DNA from: Bacteroidota bacterium
GTDB lineage: Bacteria; Bacteroidota; Bacteroidia; 2-12-FULL-35-15
NCBI GenBank assembly: GCA_021413595.1
Contig: JAIOQD010000128.1
Location: 1-6,995, forward strand
DNA length: 6,995 nt
Direction: 5' to 3'
A model generated the notes under the pieces. It did not search any database, was not told the origin of the DNA, and was given only the letters and a program-made list of their open reading frames with translations. This document shows positions 4,670 to 6,995 of the stretch, piece after piece (the stretch's first letter is position 1; each line of letters opens with the position of its first letter). The position numbers and the translations under genes are program-made.

Positions 4670-5332
4670 TTATTCGTTATCAGCAAAGGCTATATCATCA
4701 ATCAAGAACACAAAAATCTCTTTTGGACCATGTGCTCCTTGTACCAATGTTTTTTCGATATCAGCTGTCAAGCTAGGACCAGTGATTGTGGAGATCATTG
4801 ATGGTAATTGGTTTTTATATTTTTCGCGGATGTATTTCATAGCATCTTTGATATTATAGACCAATTGTGAGGTATAAGCAATAACTATGTGGAAATTAGC
4901 ATACACAGGCAATCTTCGTCCTGATGCTTGTTTAGAAGTAATAATAACACTTCCGGTACGTGCAATAAGACATTCACAAAGTGTTAAACCAATATCAGTA
5001 CTTAAAAAATCAGCTTCTTTATCGGAGAATTTAATTTTACCTTTTTTCAGCAAGGCCTTGATAGCCGGTTCCAAAGAAAAAAGATTTTTCCAGTTGTTAT
5101 CTTTTGCAATAAAATCAAAGTTTTCGATAAACTCAGTTTCATTTTCACAAAAAACAAATCTACCGTTCAGGGCAGAAAAATTTTGAGCAAATTGTATTTC
5201 AAGCGGTTCTTCTGAAGTGGTAAATATTTCGGATTCTTTATCCACATCAGCCATTTCTTTGGCGGACTTATGAATTAAAGCCTTACGAATTTTTTTTAAA
5301 ACTTTTTCTTTGGAAGTGGTATTACTTTGCAT
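4670..5332 (-). CDS. LutC/YkgG-type LUD-domain protein
   Basis: A 220-aa protein of the LUD family (lactate utilisation protein C type). The C-terminal signature GPSLTADIEKTLVQGAHGP (185-203), followed by a hydrophobic strand, is diagnostic; a central ARTGSVIITS (about 124-133) corresponds to the family's AETGT strand. LutC works with LutA and LutB in L-lactate oxidation in Bacillus, but no lutA or lutB is here. In Bacteroidota this stand-alone copy habitually follows ftsH, and its role there is not established, so lactate oxidation should not be assumed. The length is normal, and no frameshift or membrane segment is seen. The start is ATG 5332 with an AT-rich leader. It is probably co-transcribed with ftsH across a 140-bp gap that carries a hairpin. 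No clear terminator follows its stop. Confidence 0.9.
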   Translation of the reverse strand: MQSNTTSKEKVLKKIRKALIHKSAKEMADVDKESEIFTTSEEPLEIQFAQNFSALNGRFVFCENETEFIENFDFIAKDNNWKNLFSLEPAIKALLKKGKIKFSDKEADFLSTDIGLTLCECLIARTGSVIITSKQASGRRLPVYANFHIVIAYTSQLVYNIKDAMKYIREKYKNQLPSMISTITGPSLTADIEKTLVQGAHGPKEIFVFLIDDIAFADNE

Positions 5333-5406
5333 AATTACATCAATTTGATTTAATGGTTACCCCTAATTATACATCAATGCGTTAAACAAATCACCTATCG
5401 CACAGT

Positions 5407-5460
5407 CTTCGACAAGCTCTGACTGACCATCCCTTGAATGGTCTCCGGAGCCTGTCGAAG
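5407..5460. repeat. REP-like long hairpin between ftsH and the lutC-type gene
   Basis: CTTCGACAAGCTC (5407-5419) pairs with GAGCCTGTCGAAG (5448-5460) with one mismatch. Inside, GACCAT (5425-5430) pairs with ATGGTC (5438-5443) around a 7-base loop. The CTTCGACAAGCTC word is that of a widespread REP-type palindrome often repeated many times per genome. Lying 12 bp after the ftsH stop, it could protect the ftsH 3' end or reduce read-through into the next gene. No T-run follows, so it is not a simple terminator. Confidence 0.72.
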
Positions 5461-5472
5461 TATGTGCGCAGC

Positions 5473-6995
5473 TTAAAATAACGTATTTACAGGCTTTTCA
5501 GGTCCTTTATCTGTTGTAGGCTCGTCCTCTTTTTTATCTTCGGTTTTAGCTTCAAGTTCAACTGCTTTGGGTAAAGGTAAATCCTCTTTATCAAATGGTC
5601 GTTTACCAAAAATAGTTTCAAGATCTTCTTTAAAAATCACTTCTTTTTCAAGCAATTTTTCCGCAAGCTGTTTTAATAAATGTTTATTTTTTGTTAAAAT
5701 ATCTTTAGCTCGTACATAAGCTAGTTCAATTAACTTACTTACTTCTTCATCTATGATCTGCGCAGTTTTTTCACTGTATGGCTTCGTGAAACCATATTCG
5801 TTAGCACCTGTAGAATCATAATAACTGATATTACCTATCTTACTGTTTAAACCGTAAATGGTGATCATTGCATACGCTTGCTTAGTAACCTTTTCAAGAT
5901 CACTTAATGCGCCTGTAGAAATTTTACAAAAGACCACCTCTTCAGCAGCACGTCCGCCAAGTGTTGCGCACATTTCATCCATTAATTGCTCAGTAGTGGT
6001 AATTTGGCGCTCTTCTGGTAAATACCATGCAGCGCCTAACGATCGTCCACGAGGAATAATAGTCACTTTAATAAGCGGGGATGCGTGTTCCAGCAACCAG
6101 CTTGTAGCGGCATGTCCAGCTTCATGATAAGCAATCACATTCTTTTCGTGAAGAGAAATAATTTTATTTTTCTTTTCAAGTCCGCCAATGATACGATCAA
6201 CAGCATCTAAAAAATCCTGTTTCTCAATTAGCTTTTTGTCGTGACGTGCAGCAATTAAAGCAGCTTCATTACAAATATTGGCGATATCAGCACCGGAGAA
6301 TCCTGGAGTTTGTTTTGCTAAAAAATCAACATCAATAGAAGCATCTATCTTAAGTGGTTTCAAATGCACTTTAAAAATATCCTTACGCTCATTCAAATCA
6401 GGCATATCCACATAAATCTGACGATCAAAACGACCTGCACGCATTAATGCTCTGTCCAAAATATCAGCACGATTGGTAGCTGCAAGTATGATCACACCAC
6501 TGTTTGTACCAAATCCATCCATTTCGGTTAGTAACTGATTCAACGTGTTTTCACGCTCATCATTTGCACCTTGTGCTGGATTTTTTCCACGGGCACGACC
6601 GATTGCATCAATTTCATCAATAAAAATAATACAAGGAGCTTTTTCTTTTGCCTGGCGGAACAAGTCACGTACACGTGATGCACCCACACCTACAAACATT
6701 TCAACAAAATCAGAACCAGAAAGAGAGAAAAAAGGAACTTTCGCTTCACCCGCAACAGCTTTCGCCAAAAGGGTTTTACCGGTACCCGGAGGGCCCACCA
6801 GCAATGCACCTTTGGGGATTTTTGCACCCAATGTAGTATATTTCGCAGGGTTTTTAAGAAAGTCAACGATCTCTTTAATTTCAATTTTTGCGCCTTCTAA
6901 TCCTGCAACATCATTAAAAGTGATATTTACATTCGAATCTTTATCAAATAAAGTTGCTTTCGATTTCCCAATATTGAAAATCTGTCCGCCACCTG
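5473..6995 (-). CDS. ftsH: FtsH, ATP-dependent zinc metalloprotease (5' end outside window)
   Basis: FtsH is a hexameric inner-membrane AAA+ protease that extracts and degrades membrane and regulatory proteins. The window holds the last 506 residues; the frame stays open to the right edge, so the periplasmic domain and both membrane helices (roughly 190 residues) lie outside. In the visible numbering: [13 protein letters not shown] linker (1-13), Walker A GPPGTGKT (67-74), pore loop FVEMFVG (96-102), Walker B IIFIDE (122-127), second region of homology with arginine fingers [20 protein letters not shown] (172-191), zinc motif HEAGH (290-294) and a third zinc-ligand candidate, Asp365, in TGALSDLEK. 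All key residues are intact. A charged, proline-containing tail ([17 protein letters not shown]) ends the protein. A TTG at 6831 is internal (Leu in YTTLGAKIP), not a start. Confidence 0.97.
   Translation of the reverse strand, partial: GGGQIFNIGKSKATLFDKDSNVNITFNDVAGLEGAKIEIKEIVDFLKNPAKYTTLGAKIPKGALLVGPPGTGKTLLAKAVAGEAKVPFFSLSGSDFVEMFVGVGASRVRDLFRQAKEKAPCIIFIDEIDAIGRARGKNPAQGANDERENTLNQLLTEMDGFGTNSGVIILAATNRADILDRALMRAGRFDRQIYVDMPDLNERKDIFKVHLKPLKIDASIDVDFLAKQTPGFSGADIANICNEAALIAARHDKKLIEKQDFLDAVDRIIGGLEKKNKIISLHEKNVIAYHEAGHAATSWLLEHASPLIKVTIIPRGRSLGAAWYLPEERQITTTEQLMDEMCATLGGRAAEEVVFCKISTGALSDLEKVTKQAYAMITIYGLNSKIGNISYYDSTGANEYGFTKPYSEKTAQIIDEEVSKLIELAYVRAKDILTKNKHLLKQLAEKLLEKEVIFKEDLETIFGKRPFDKEDLPLPKAVELEAKTEDKKEDEPTTDKGPEKPVNTLF

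Noticed and set aside
4662..5186. Plus-strand frames opposite the LUD-domain gene
   Set aside because: They are shadows of a well-supported minus-strand gene.
5858..6884. Several short frames on both strands within ftsH
   Set aside because: All lie inside the ftsH coding region in other frames; FtsH motifs are continuous through the area.
1..6995. Insertion sequence or transposase explaining the gene fragments
   Set aside because: No transposase, integrase or recombinase motif is readable on either strand, and no terminal inverted repeats with target duplications bracket the fragments.

Overview
The window looks like low-GC Bacteroidota DNA (Flavobacteriia or Sphingobacteriia type). The reasons are the FtsH and LutC-type proteins at the right end, a DsbA/FrnE-like protein of the Bacteroidota kind, and a promoter in front of the Fic gene that matches the Bacteroidota -33/-7 pattern (TTG, 19 bp, TAnnTTTG). 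All convincing genes lie on the minus strand, so the window is best read from right to left.

Right end, about 4670-6995: a conserved housekeeping pair. It holds most of ftsH (membrane AAA+ zinc protease, N-terminus outside the window) and a lutC/ykgG-type LUD-domain gene. A long REP-like hairpin sits in the 140 bp between them.

Middle, about 3805-4669: no protein gene can be named. It is dense in symmetrical DNA: two related palindromes with centres exactly 40 bp apart, a 30-codon ORF with a very strong Shine-Dalgarno whose sequence is built on a perfect 20-bp inverted repeat, a 10-bp hairpin of interspersed-repeat type, and a 120-bp attC-like stem-loop element.

Left-centre, about 2068-3933: two diverged copies of that element, in the same orientation and of almost identical length, flank a 1.6-kb block. 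The block contains a 25-codon 3' remnant of a yceI-like gene, an intact DsbA-family gene starting on the base after the yceI stop, and a decayed 3' half of a LigB/YgiD-type (4,5-DOPA extradiol) dioxygenase. This looks like a rearranged redox/stress operon carried as a cassette-like unit.

Left end, about 1-2050: a DUF1826-like protein with a possible HxD...H...R iron/2-oxoglutarate-oxygenase signature, preceded by tandem TTTrGCyAAA palindromes, then a class II Fic (AMPylase-type) protein with its own inhibitory helix and a C-terminal winged helix. A palindrome overlaps the fic -7 box, suggesting autoregulation.

Overall: a stable core locus followed by an accessory zone shaped by recombination. 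The most unusual proposal is that the 120-bp elements are integron-type recombination sites (attC-like) in a small cassette array with no integrase in view. This is inferred from shape and motif and has not been tested by search.
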